From assembly GCA_028622995.1 (NCBI GenBank), contig JAJQJQ010000044.1, positions 1 to 64,000 of the forward strand: 64,000 bases of DNA, written 5' to 3'. Under the pieces are notes generated by a model that saw nothing but the letters and a program-made list of their open reading frames with translations, was not told the origin of the DNA and made no database searches. Below, one piece after another: positions 12,005-24,513 of this stretch; within the stretch, counting starts at the first letter, position 1, and every line of letters begins with the position of its first letter. Made by a program: the position numbers and the translations under genes. This stretch comes from Panagrolaimus kolymaensis (lineage: Eukaryota > Nematoda > Chromadorea > Rhabditida > Panagrolaimidae).

Positions 12005-12183
12005 TTCTTCAGAACGCAACTTTCACCACAAAAATTTTTTGGCGGCAACAAAGAAATTTTCTCAAAGCTTTTTTATTGCAACTTTTTTTATTTATAAAAT
12101 TTGCATTTTTTTATTTTTCACTCGAGAAATGTTTTGTTTTTTGTTGCTCAAAGTTTTCGTGTCATCATTTTTACCGAAAAAGA
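12005..12183. promoter_or_regulatory. Shared divergent promoter region
   Basis: Only 179 bases separate the start codons of the coiled-coil gene (minus) and the two-PDZ gene (plus), so both promoters must lie here or overlap the genes. The interval is T-rich on the plus strand; no defined element is recognised. Confidence 0.4.
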
Positions 12184-13722
12184 ATGTCATCGAATGGTGG
12201 AAATATAAAAGAACTTTCATCACCAGCGGCTGCTCAAGGACAACCATTACAATCAACTATGCTAGGAACATCAGCCGAAGCTTTGAAAAATGGCAACAAC
12301 AACAACATTATCAAAGATGCTTATCCAACAGTGCTTGAAAGGCTAACAAAAGAACATGAAATGAAAGAAGCATATATTTCAATTACAATGCCTGTAAGTT
12401 TTCTTATTTTTTATTTCTTTACTAATTATTTCTTTTTTAGCCTGAAGCAGACTCATTGGAAATAACGCTGTCATCCAATTTGATCATCAAATCAATCAAA
12501 GAAAATTCCTGTGCTTTATATCAACTTATAATTGGTGATCAAATATTGAATATTGGTGGCCTTGTTCCAACTTCATCTGAACAAGTAATAGAATTGATTC
12601 GACGCTCCAAACCTTCAGTATGCTTTCTTTTTCTTTACATTTTTCATATTTACTTTTTTAGTTTGTGCTTACTGTAAATCGTCCACAAAATCATGAACCC
12701 GTAATGTATTCTCGTGCTGCATCAATTCAACTTAAAAGAAATCCAGGATATGCTTATTTTGTGGTAAGCATCAAACGAATCGAAAAAATTCATCTTGGTC
12801 TTGGAATACGAGCATATCGGGGCAAAATCACCGTGAACCGAACAGATGAAAATTCTTTGGCTGCTTTTGCATATCTTGTTGGTGATACAATATTGGATGT
12901 AAACTGTGAAAAAATAACCGATGTACAAATTTTACAAAAACGATTGATTGATTCTTTGGTTAAATATGGCGCATGTAATACTGTGATTGAAAGGCCTGAA
13001 TCTTCTATAGCTTTACATAATACAAGAACAGTGACAGCATTTTTGAATACGACAGCAAATATTGATCCTTCTATGCCTGGTGATTGTTTATGTATTGCTC
13101 AACGAGAAATTGTAAGACATCGTGCTAATATGAATAGGAATGCTCCAAAAGGTGTTTATCGACATGTTCATCCTGCAAAAAACTATGGTATGTTTTACTT
13201 TTTATTTGTTTGATTATTCGGTTGAGCTTTTAACAGTATAAACATGTTACAAGTAAATAAGGAATACTGTAGCTAAGAATCTTGAGTCATTCATGATTGT
13301 TTTCACTTTTTTCTAACTTATTTTTTTTAGTTGAAAGTGGTGATGCTCCAAAACCAACTGAAAGCAACAAACGTAAAACCCAATCAAAGTCAAAAGATAA
13401 ATCAGAATCAATTAAATCACTTCGACGAAAGAAAGCAACATCTCAAGTTGCAAAAAAAGTTGTTGCATTCAATCTTAAACCAATCGAAGTTCAAATAGCA
13501 TCCGATGTCCAAAATGCAATGTTTTTACAAAAGGTTGAATCAAGTAATAAACGAAATCCACATGCTTTAACATTTATGCCAAAAATATTTACTCAAGGTC
13601 TTTCTCGTATCAAAAATAATGGTAATTCAACAACATCAAATGATTCTACAACAACATCTGCTGATAAATCTGGTCATGGCTCAAATCCACCTTCTTCATC
13701 TTCACCATCATCAACAACTTGA
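12184..13722 (+). CDS. Two-PDZ-domain protein
   Basis: Exons 12184-12393, 12441-12617, 12662-13187 and 13331-13722 give 434 residues. The first PDZ-like domain spans about residues 60-135 (SLEITLSSNLIIKSIKENSCA, then LIIGDQILNIGG and SSEQVIELIRRSKP). The second spans about 150-245 (IHLGLGIRAYRGKITVNRTDENS, then AYLVGDTILDVNCEKITD). Both have the strand-helix order and GD.I..VN core of PDZ folds, which bind C-terminal peptides of partner proteins. The remainder is basic (KRKTQSKSKDKSESIKSLRRKK) and ends in a Ser/Thr/Pro-rich tail. No signal peptide or membrane segment. This matches a nematode PDZ family of unknown function. Confidence 0.75.
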
Positions 13723-14277
13723 TTAGAAATAAACAACATTTTTTTTTTGTAACTCATTTTATATTTTTGTACCTTTGTAAGAAAATAAATAAGTAAACAC
13801 TTTTTGATGTGTCTTTAGAGAAGTTTTGTTGCTATAAAAAATAAGAAGAGAAAAGCTACGTTTTAACATTTATTAGTAATTTTCTTTTAAAACTTTAGTT
13901 TTCCTAAAATTGCGCCATTCGAATTTCAATGCTTGGATTGTTATTCTTTTATAAGAGTCTAATAAATCCAGTAATAATATCGTTTACAAAGTTTAATGCC
14001 AGAAAGCAGAGCTTCGTCATCATCAGAAACTTTACTTTGAAAGGGCTAATATGAAACTATGTACTTAATGTTGCTTTAATATGTTTTGTTCTGTCAATCG
14101 AACAACGAATATAATGCAAAAAGAAAATCCTGATATGCTAAAAGACGACGTATTTTTCAATGAAAGACCAACAACCAAACTTTAACATAATTTTTTGTGA
14201 TAAAAAACTCTTTATGGCAAAAAACAACAAAGTAAATGAACAAACAAAAAATATGAGAAAACAATCAAACAATTTGA
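13723..14277. other. Convergent intergenic spacer, no gene seen
   Basis: Holds the 3' UTR of the PDZ gene (AAATAAATAAG near 13782) and probably that of the SRPK-like gene. No open frame with splice support. Confidence 0.45.
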
Positions 14278-15823
14278 CTAACATAACCATTTATGTTTTA
14301 AGCAATCAGCAGCATTTGGCCTCTTCTTAGGATCACAGTTCAAAACGAACATCAGAAAATCAACCATATCTTCAGCTTCTTCATGAGAGTAATATTCAGG
14401 AGAGAACAATGTTCTTAAGTTTTTGCGCATATCACTTTCTTGTGGACGATAGATAGTAAATTCTTCAAGCAATCCACCATTATTTCCATATTGTTCATAT
14501 GCATTACGTGGTAGCTTTCCCAACCATCTTGTAATCGATGTTAACAGAGAAGCAGAAGAATGAGAATCAGGATCATCAGCTCGGAATAATTGACAATTTG
14601 TGATTAATTCGATCATCTGAAAAGGAAAAACATGAGAATGCACAAAAACTAAATAAAGCGACTTACAACAACACCAACAGACCATGTATCAAAATTATAT
14701 TTGAGAGGAGCTCTGAAAAATGGAAGGTTATTGTAAAGATAATATCGAAAATTACCGAAAGACATTTTCGGGAGCACGATATTCAAATGTTCCAGCAACC
14801 ATAGTGGGTCCTTCTTTCTAAAAAATGTGTGGTGAAAATATTAGTAAACAAAAATACATACCGTGGCATTTCCAAGATCAATCAGTTTAAAGTTGATATT
14901 ATTCCAACAGATTTCATCCGAAACTGTATTCCGATCTTCAACTTCAGGTAAAGGAAGAAGTGAATAAGGTTGAGGTGTATCGCGTAGAGTTCTTTTGAAT
15001 TCCATGATAACCCTATCTAGCTTTTCTAATGGAATATTTCGACGATTTACTGCTCGCATTCCATTGCCATTAAATTCATTTTCCCAAACTTCATCAGCTG
15101 CAAGGTAGAGACTTCTAGAAGTAACCGTGGACATAATATTTTCTGGTTTGATGTCAGCGTGCACGAACTTTAATTTTTGATTAAGATACATGATTCCATT
15201 TAAAACATGTTTAACAATCTTTTTGATAGCATCTGCCCTTAATCCAACATCACGGGCTTCGACATTTGAATTCACAATATGCAGCAGCTTCAGTAAAGTT
15301 GAGCCCAGTGGTTCGAACACGAAACATTTGTGAGTTAGACGATTTCTACGAATATCAAATGTATCGTAAAGTTGAACGATGTGGTCATGGTTCTTTACTT
15401 TTCGTAAAACCTAAAAAATATTGGTTTAAAATAGTTCAAAAAGATATGGAACTTACTTGAAGTTCATAGGTAGATACACTTTGTTGAGCTTTGAAGATCT
15501 TAAGAGCACGAAAGGCACCTCGAGGTAGTTGATCATTTCGTTCATAAACCAACCATGCTAGTGAAAAGTTGCCAAAGCCAATTTTGCGTGTTACGAAATA
15601 TGTAGCCGATCTAAAAAATAACGAGAATAAAGGATGTTAAAAAAAAGAAAACAAACTTATTATTGATGTTTTCTCCAATTTCAGCTGCATAATGACCTTT
15701 ACCATAATATTCAGCTTCAAGTTCTTCTTCATTTTCAAGATCAGCAAATAAATTAAGCTGGTCATACATGTACGGTTTCACGCGATCCTCAATTGACAGT
15801 TTTGTAGAAGGAAGAAGATCCAT
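14278..15823 (-). CDS. SRPK-like Ser/Thr protein kinase
   Basis: A multi-exon gene of roughly 450 residues from ATG at 15823 to TAG at 14278. Kinase landmarks in order are the glycine loop IGFGNFSLAWL, the ATP lysine in RALKIFKA, the helix-C Glu in YELQVL, the catalytic loop VHADIKPENIM with catalytic Asp, the metal-binding IDLGNAT, the activation segment end GTFEYRAPE, and WSVGVVMIELITN. HADIKPEN with a D-L-G-N-A motif is characteristic of the SRPK branch of CMGC kinases, which phosphorylate SR-type splicing factors. An insert of about 100 residues between the catalytic loop and DLG (around NEFNGNGMRAVNRRN) corresponds to the SRPK spacer, though it is much shorter than in vertebrates. All catalytic residues are present, so it should be active. 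Confidence 0.85.
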
Positions 15824-16604
15824 TGATGTTTGATGTTCGATGAAGACGAATAGAAAGGACGCTAAAATGAAAGTTTTGATTGAAGGAACAAAATTTTTTT
15901 GATGTCAAACCTATTTTTTTCGTTTCGAAAGAGGTTTTCAGAAAGCCTCCTAGGAATACGGTAAAGCGGGAATTTGAAAGAAAAAGCAATCATTTCTTTT
16001 TTTGGATTTTATTTTAAAACTTTTTTCATGAAACTCGTAGGTTAAAAAAATAATAAATCGTAGTTATTAGATGCTTCGGCAAAATGAATATCATCTTCTA
16101 ATTATTTCTGTAATTTTTATGGTGGCTTAGCAGCCGCTTTTTTTAACTCCGCATTTTTTCCCTTTGAAATTTGCCTTCTCTTTGCTTCATTGATTTTTAT
16201 GGTCAAAGTAAACAACATAAAACTCCTGATCACCACAATGTTTGGATTCAAGCTGTTTCAAAATAATTCCATCGAAACTAAAAATAAATATTGACAACAA
16301 AAAAAATCTTGTTTTCACTTTTTAAAACTTTTTCTTATTTTTAACTTGCTGGTAGTAGCTTTATGGAAGACATTAGTGGTTTGGAATTTAAGATAACATT
16401 TCAACATAAGAAAAAAATACTTTCATTTTATTTAATCTTTAATCTTTTTACCTGTATTTTTTAATATCAAAAACATTGCACAACAAACACTCTTCACAAC
16501 CATGAAAAAAAAGTTAAAAAATCTATCTAATAATTTTTTTTGTGATATAATAATTCTTTTAGAAGTGAATTTTTTTAATGATAATAATATCTGAAATTTA
16601 TTCT
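15824..16604. other. Intergenic, no gene seen
   Basis: AT-rich sequence with the promoter of the SRPK-like gene on its left edge and the 3' UTR of the acid phosphatase on its right. No coding or RNA signal. Confidence 0.45.
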
Positions 16605-18214
16605 TTATAACCCTGCATCAAAATCTTCATCATTATCTTCTTCTGATAATAAATATGCACCTGATTGGCTGGATTTTAATTCGAATGAATTTTGTCTTCG
16701 TCGATGAATCATTCGAGTATTGAGAATTGTGGCAATCAAAACTGCGCAAAATAAAGATAAAACCAAAATTGTCACTAAAAAATTATTATTTTTTTATTTA
16801 TTAAAAAGTGAATGGAAGCTTTAGGAAAATAAACTAACGCAAATAAAATTCGCTTGAAAAGGTATACCAATGTTTTAAACCACATTCAAGTTCCCAATCT
16901 TCAGGAAGCATATGTTTTCGCAAAGTAAAAATTTTGTCCACTGTGCAATGCTCCTCGCAACCTGGGATATTTAAAGGCATTACAATTGAACTATCGGTTT
17001 GACTTTTATAAAATAATTTTACGATATATTCCTTTTCAATTTCATGTAATTCTACGAATATGGCTGTCGAATAATTTGGAAAAACATCCAACTCGATTCC
17101 AAAGGCGTTAAACAAGGCACTGATGCTTGTGTCATGCTGAAAGTAAAAAAGGTAACGATTAAATAATTCCATGAAAGGCGAGAAATATATTTACCCCTGA
17201 AAAAGCATAAAATTTTAAACGTTTATCCAAATTTCCTTTAACTCTTTGTTGCATTCGAGTTAAAATATCTCTCATCAATGGGCCACCTTTCAATCTTCGA
17301 ATAATATCAGTGTGAAATAAATATTTTGAAGATAATTCATAAATTCTCCAAATTTCATTTTTTACTGTTTCGTTAACCCAATCAGGAAGGGTATGAGTTT
17401 CATTATGACAGCTTGCAGCAAATAAGGGATCATATAAATACCAAATATCTCGAAAAGGTAATGGAATTTTACCGGAACCTGATTTCTCTCCAATAAATCT
17501 TAGCATTGCTTCATTTTCTTTAGAGAATTTTATTATTTCTGGATGACTTTCATATATTCTTTGCCTTTCAAAATCAGCTGTGGGGCAAAGGATTCGATCG
17601 TAAAGTAACTAAAAGATTCTTAATTTTAAGGAGGTGTTTTAGTGAATCAGAAAAGCATACGATGTCATTAATTTTGGGAACTGTATGAACAGGAATAGGA
17701 ACCCAAAGTTCTTCTCCATGAATAGGGAAAATTCCAGATAGTACAGCTTGCCCAGAAGCTAAGGTTCTGTTATAATCTGAACTTCGAACATAAACCTAAA
17801 ACCCTTTTCTTGCAATTTTAGCTTTAAAAGAAAATGAATATACTAACTTCAAATGGAGAATAATCAGCTGAAAGAAATCCATCATAACGCTTTCTCAAAA
17901 ATTGCCCTAGTTTAAATTCTTGTTGAATTCCTTTTTTAGTTAATTCTCCAAGTCCCAATGGCCATGAATTTATTCCATTTGCAAAATCATTGGGTAATAA
18001 AATGCTTGGAGTTCGATCACCATGTCTCCATATCTATGTATTTATAAATTAAAAATCTTTTAATTAATTAAATTAGAAAAATATTTAAAAGTCTTACAGC
18101 ATGGACAAGTCGAAGAGTAGTTAAATTTGCTTTTTCAAGCTCATTGTTTCCATGAATTTTTAAAATCAAAACGCTTTTGATTAAATAAATTATTAGTGAG
18201 AATTTTAATATCAT
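16605..18214 (-). CDS. Histidine acid phosphatase, membrane-anchored
   Basis: Exons 18098-18214, 17848-18033, 17661-17795, 17195-17608, 16839-17136 and 16605-16774 total 439 residues. An N-terminal signal peptide ([18 protein letters not shown]) precedes the catalytic RHGDRTP motif of histidine acid phosphatases. [11 protein letters not shown] carries the second conserved Arg, and the general-acid HD pair lies in [11 protein letters not shown]. The phosphohistidine mechanism releases phosphate from monoesters. A single hydrophobic segment near the C-terminus ([17 protein letters not shown]) followed by a basic stop-transfer (RMIHRRRQ) predicts a type I membrane protein with a cytosolic acidic tail, as in lysosomal-type family members. 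Intron positions are all phase-consistent. It is distinct from the soluble-looking homologue at 52927-57348. Confidence 0.9.
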
Positions 18215-18869
18215 TAATATTGTAAAATATCAAACTCAATAAAATAAATGTTCATGAAGTGAAAAAATAAATGCATGTTGGAAGCGGAAGAAGCAATAAC
18301 GCGAGAAATTTTTTTTTTATGTTTTAGTTTGCATACATTTATTTTTTTTTCGTTTGGAGAACAATTTAGGCGCGTGAATCTCAATTTAAAAATTAAGATT
18401 AACATATTTTATTTAATGAAATTCAACAATATTTTAAGCTAAATTTTGAATTTCACCATAGCCAGACAAAAGTTGCTAAAAAAATTAAAAAAATGAAACA
18501 ACTTTTGTAACATAAAAATATTTCAAAATTTCGCAAAAATTTTTTTCTGTCAAAAAAAATATTCCTCAAATTCCTATAAAAAAAAACGGAGACTATTTTA
18601 TTAAACACATTTATTAAGGTTTCATTAATCATAAAAAACTAAAAAAAAACTAATATTTACAAAAACCCGTTCTTGGAGGGTTATATGGATATCCAAACCA
18701 CAGACGGCAGTAAAAGTTACATTTCAAAAGTTTTGTTATTTTTTGTCATCACAATTCTAAAATCACCGGAGAAAAAATTAGGAAAACGCTATAATTAATG
18801 AGAAAAAGTATGGGTTTTAAAAATTTTGGCAGGAAAAAAATCATATTTTTGTTTTGGACATTATTATTA
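18215..18869. other. Intergenic, no gene seen
   Basis: AT-rich DNA with long A and T tracts between two minus-strand genes. No credible exon. Confidence 0.45.
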
Positions 18870-21800
18870 TTACATTCGACTAAATCTTGCAACACTAGCG
18901 CATAATCGAGTTTGGGGAATGTTACACCATCCACAAGAAGATCGACAATTTTCACTCATCCATTGTCTTCGACGACTGCATTCACCTTGAGATCGATAAT
19001 ATGCGCATGACCGATGTCGATCAAAGCATCCTTGTCGATTGGGTTGATTGGAGCGACAATATCCACATGAACGTTTACAATATCTCGTCATATAATTAGT
19101 ATTTCGAGAGCATTCATTTCTTTGAGCCCATAAAACGCAACATGGATCATCATTGAAGCATGTGGCGGCTGGAGTTACAGCAGCTAAGAATGAACGTTGT
19201 GGAGCTCGTCGAACGTTGTTGTTGTTGTTTATGGCCTAAATATTTTTAGAGGTTTATTTTATATTTTTTGGTTGGCTAAAAAGTTTGAGAAAAAGCGGAC
19301 AGTAAAAAATTGAGAAGGAAAAAAATATTAGCAAAAAACAAAAAAACAAAACGCAAATAAAAAAGCTGTGATTATTATTATTTTTTATGTTAGTTTGAAG
19401 CAATGGAAAAAAAGCTTTGATAGAGGAAAGTTGGAGGAAGGTGCTGCCGAAGTTTTTTTTAACCTGTCGAGTAGTAGATGGTCGTCTTCGAGAAACACCA
19501 CGTCGAGCAGACGACAATGAAGATGAGGATGAAGATGGAATAAAAAAGCGTTTTTGTTGTTGTTGAAAAACTGATTGAGAAAATGTACGTCGAGGCTAAA
19601 ATTATATTTAAAACCATGAACCATCCATCACCTAATATTTTTAGCTCTGACTCTTAAGCAAAAAAAGTTCAACTTCTAATATCAATATGTTGAAAATGCT
19701 TTTAACCGCGAGAGTTCAGAACTAAAATGGTTATCAATCCCGAAACCACCACCACCATAAAATCACGGTAAACATTTTTTTCTTAAAACAAGCAAACTAA
19801 AAAATAAACCAACCGTAAATGCAGGTTGTTGCTGCTGTCTTTGTTGAACTTGAGGCTGTGGTCGTGGCGCTGGTCTTGGTTGAGGCTGCTGTTGCTGTTG
19901 TTGTTGCTGTTGTGGAGGTTGTTGTTGAGCACCTTGAAAGCTACCTTGCATGCATCTACCATTCATACAAATTCCACCAAAGCATGCATCCAATCCTTGA
20001 AAACCCATACAATTTCCACCCATTTTAATTTTCGATACGCAATGAGCGAAAGCAAAACGAGTATCACAAAATAAATATTGTGAACCACAACCAAATACAT
20101 TTTGATGGGAACATGTTGGTCGAGGAGCGTATTGATACATAGCATCCGTATAAGCATTAGATAAACCTCCACGATTAGTAACTTCAAAAGGTCTCATATT
20201 TGCATTAGCAAAATGTTGTTGATTGGCACACCATACATAATCTTGAGGATATGCTTGTTCTCGAGTCCAACGAGATTGACGCATTTGTCTCCAATTTTCC
20301 CAAATTAAATCCACAAAACTATGATGCAAATAAAAAGTGGGATCATTGCCTGAAGTTTGTGGAGGTTTCATATCTCCTCCAACCCAAAGATGCACACTGG
20401 AATGAGAATATTCGATGGCCCCATAATTTGGTGGGAATGGGCAACCTTGCTGGGGAGCGGTATATGCAAGAATATTTTGGATTTCAGTTTGAGCCATAAC
20501 ATTATTGAGATCGGATTCATTAAAGAGACGACCTTCTGTACCCAAATGACTAAAAAAAATTACAGAGATTAAAAAGAGTTAATGAAAATTTGGGTATCGA
20601 TGAAATATGTTTTGTCTTGTTCCAAATAAAAATTTCATCGTTTGCTATTTCTTATCACATCATGAGAGAGAAAAAAAACTTACCGAGTAATAAATGGACG
20701 ACCTTCAAGAGTTCTCCAACCCGCAAAAGGACCATTAACAACATTTCCACCAAAATCTGCTTCACCCAAAAATAATGGACTCCAAAGTATTGAATCTCTT
20801 GGGTCGGGTAAATAAAAATCTAATACACTATCCCAATATGGAATAGCTAATCCAGGATCAATCATGCGAATAGCAATTTCAAAACGTTTTAAAAATTCTC
20901 GATGCCATGGTAAAAATCCTGGACCTGAATGAGCTCCAGAAGCCGTTCCAACTTGACGATGTTGTTCACTCAAACGATCATATTCTCCACTTCGTTTCAT
21001 TTGTTGTAAAACAGATTGAAATCTTTGCCTTTCATTATCCGTCATAACTCGATATTCTTTTCGATATGCGGGTCTCAAAGGTTGTCCATTACTTAAAACA
21101 CATTGGCCTCCAGGTCCACCCAAGCCTCGCATATACGAACACAAGCAACCCAAATCCATGCAAGCATAAGGCGAAGGATTAAAGGGTTGTGGAACAGCGG
21201 GAGAAAGCCAGGGTTGTTGTGGAACGGCTGGAGCATTTATAACCATATTATCATCGATTTGTTGTTGTTGAGTTATAAAATTTCGAGCATTCATATCCCA
21301 CATTGATAATTGATTACAAATCATCATAAAAGCTGAAACATATATTTTTTTGGAAGTTGAAAACTTTGATAAACGTCATTTATTAACTTTTTTTCTATGC
21401 CTTCGAGGTTTTTCACCGAAAAATATATTTTACGATAAGTCCTTTTTTTGGAAAATAAAATTTAATTAGAAATTATTTTATCGTTTGCTTATATCAAATT
21501 TTCGAATTATTGGATATGTTTTTTTTGTCATTTACAATGCCTATTGTTTTGCTTTTACTATCACTCAGAAAAAATTAACCCAGCTGTCAATCTTCAACCA
21601 TGTTTCCATGTTTTTTAACACCCTCACTTTCTCTTTTTTTTTTTTTGCACTCCACTTTTTTTTTGTTCCTCGCTCTAAATAAAAAATTTGCGTGCAAAAT
21701 TTAAGTTTAGAATGTAGCCTTTTTTGACGGTTGTTGTTTTTTCTTCTTCAAGATTTCCTGTTTTATTTTGTTTTATAACTTCTTCCATTTTTTATTAGGT

Positions 21801-22854
21801 TTTGCAAAATCTATGAAAAAATTTCTTCCTTTATATTTTTCAAAGAAACTTAAAAAAATATTTTGTTGCGTCACTTTCTTTGTCCTTGAAAAATGCGCAT
21901 CATTTTTTTTATTGTCTATGAGAAATAACAGCGCTGACAACAGGTATTTAATTTCTCTCGAAAAATATTTAGTGACCGTTAAAGGGCATTCAAATTCCGA
22001 ATTTTTGAGAATTAAAAAAGGTGAGAGTCATTTATCAAAAAATATTTTAATTTTAAGAGTTTGGGTTTGTAAGCTTTTTTTGTTTACTTTTTCAATCAAA
22101 TTTTTTAAAAGTTTTTCTTTTGTATGATTTTACAGTCAACAACAACCACGTAATAAAAAAAAGTGAACCAATAAACACATCAAATAAGTTTTTTTTATTA
22201 GTTTGTTGTTTTTGTAATTGATAAGGTATCGTAAGGAAGGAAAAGATGGCCTCGCGAGAGAAAGAACGAAAAAAATAATAGGCATGCAATTTTATTTTAT
22301 TTGTTTGTTTCTTCTGATTGTTGGTTTTTTTAATAAAAAAAAAATAAAAAATTTGGTTTAAAGTTTTATTGTTTGAATTATTTTAAACACCTGAACCTAT
22401 CACAAGATTGATAAAGAAAAATGCTCAAGAAAACAAGGCCACAAATGTTTTATGGTTTATTATGGGTTCATTAAAATAATATCGCATCATTATTACAAAT
22501 AACAAAAAAAGACATCGATTTCACATTTGAAGGAAAGCTAATATAAAAACTTTGAAGCTATTTTTCTTTTATAAGCACACATAAGATTTTTGAATAAAAG
22601 ATTAAGATTAAGAAAAATGGTATCTAAATTTCAAAAAAAAAAGCTTTTGGAAATTAATAAAGCTTTTTGGCGCCTTCCATTCGATACCTTTTTTTACTTT
22701 TAAATAGTTTAAATTTAAATTTTATTTTTTGATAGGCTTTTTTATAATTGTGAACAAACTTACCAGCATTGGGCGCCATGGCACATTGATTTTGAGCTTC
22801 CACATAGTTGACCAGTAACAACAATAATAAAGTCCAAAAGTAACAAAGCTGCAT
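18870..22854 (-). CDS. Secreted tyrosinase with two ShKT domains
   Basis: Exons 22764-22854, 20684-21332, 19814-20549, 19464-19595 and 18870-19235 give 657 residues. The first exon encodes only the signal peptide ([20 protein letters not shown]) and is separated by a 1.43 kb intron. The type-3 copper site is complete: the CuA region with [21 protein letters not shown], and the CuB region with [10 protein letters not shown] and [19 protein letters not shown] Cys-rich segment ([15 protein letters not shown]..) follows, then a Gln/Pro-rich linker with nine consecutive Gln, a Ser/Arg-rich exon, and two six-cysteine ShKT domains ending CGYC and CGWC. Tyrosinases hydroxylate and oxidise phenols. 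In nematodes such secreted forms are linked to cuticle or eggshell hardening, which is family knowledge, not shown here. Confidence 0.92.
21333..22763 (-). other. Long first intron of the tyrosinase gene
   Basis: 1431 bases against a typical 50 in this region. It is AT-rich with no open frame that splices and no recognisable RNA gene or transposon. It is a candidate site for regulatory elements. Confidence 0.5.
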
Positions 22855-24513
22855 TTTTTAAACTTCGCAAAAATTTTCAAAGAATAAAAATGGCTTTGGT
22901 TACCTAAAAATTCAATTTTATGTAATTTAAAATATCAATGTTCAAAGATAAAATAATTAATTATCGCAACTCGGCAAAAAAGTCTCTCGACTTTGATAAA
23001 GACAAATGTTTACTTTTAATTTAAAATTAATCAGGTCAATGAAATAAAATAAAAGAAGTTGAAAAAACTTTAGGGACATTACAAACTAAAAATTCAATTT
23101 CAAGAAGCAATAGTTAACAGTTTTTTGACCTTGGTCGTTTCCGTTATTTTTTATTTTTTTCTTTGTTCAACAAACTCTTTTTCTCTACCTATCTCTTGGG
23201 AGAAGATAGTCGGGGCCTTAAAAGGTGGAGTTTAACAAAATGATAAAATAGTGAGTAAAGTTTAAAAATCGCACCGATACTGATTACAAAAAAGAAAAGA
23301 AAAAGAATTACAAAAAAACGCTTGAAGTAATTTTGAAAATGAGCATATTTTCTAATCCACGAATGGACCATTTCGCTATTTTCATATTTATTTTCCTTTT
23401 ATCAAAACTTCTCAAATATCAATAACAAAAATTTGAACGACAAAAAAATTAAGCAATTTCTAGGACCCAAATTTAAAAAATTAAAATGGCCCAAATCCCA
23501 CCCATCAAAATCATCAATTCTCATTTATTTTTAACAGATCATCAACCCCTTTAATAACCATATCATTTTACGAACCAAAATGTTTGATAAAATTTGATGC
23601 TTTAATATTTTATTTTTTTTATATTGAAAACATATTAAACAATAAAAGGTCATCATCATCATCATTCGAACCCATTGTTTTTATTCCTAAAGACGAAGAA
23701 GAAGGCCATTCATATAAATAAATAAAGAATAGGTGGAACAATTGAATAAAAATAAATGAATGAGTGGAATTCCTTTCATGGCTATTTATTGTTGGGGGCT
23801 GCGTCATTTGTTATTTGGTGAATAAACAAGTCAAAACAAAAAAAGAATTAGAAAAAGAGAAAGTTAACCTTTACTCATTTTCATTAACTTAAAAATCATC
23901 AAATCAACTCAAGGGAAGGACAAAAAAATAACATGATCAAGATCAGCTGTAATGTAACACCTTCATGGTAAAATTTGGAAGTAATAATTTGATTAAAGAA
24001 AAAGATAAATTTGCATGGAAGAAAATTTATCCGATATAATCGAAAAGTTTTTTTCTATTCGAGTCCTTCCTAGTAATTTTGATTGTGTGTATGTTATTTC
24101 GTTTGTAACTGGAAATCGATCATGGGAAAATTCAATAAAAATGAAAAAATTAACATAAAAAAATTGAATGAAGCTAAATTTTCTTTTCCCAAGAGCAATG
24201 GAATGAATTATATTAATTTGCATATACATAAAAAATCAAATAAAAGGAGAAGATTTCAATAAAATAGCTTAAGAAAAACTTTTTGCAAGCTTGCTCGCAA
24301 AAAACGGTGACCTTGAAGCTCTATTGCTAATAGCTCACAGTAAAAACCTGATTTTGCTATCAAAAGAAATTTTGTTTTTAAAGGTAACTTGGGCCTTCAA
24401 ACCATTCATACCTTGGGATTACTTTGGTGATTTCAAGCACTACCTCTTTCGGGAGAACTACTATATTATTTTTATTATTAATTTCTTACTTTTGTTATTT
24501 ATAATTGTTTACA
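22855..24513. other. Intergenic and Helitron left flank, no gene seen
   Basis: AT-rich. The tyrosinase promoter is on the left. The right part must contain the 5' end of the Helitron, expected as TC directly after a host A, but several such dinucleotides exist and I cannot choose one. A small palindrome GCAAGCTTGC occurs near 24285. Confidence 0.45.

Noticed and set aside
21485..22127. Several T-rich open frames inside the tyrosinase first intron
   Set aside because: Composition is that of T-tract DNA (runs of Phe/Leu), there are no splice partners, and they lie within an intron whose borders join in phase.
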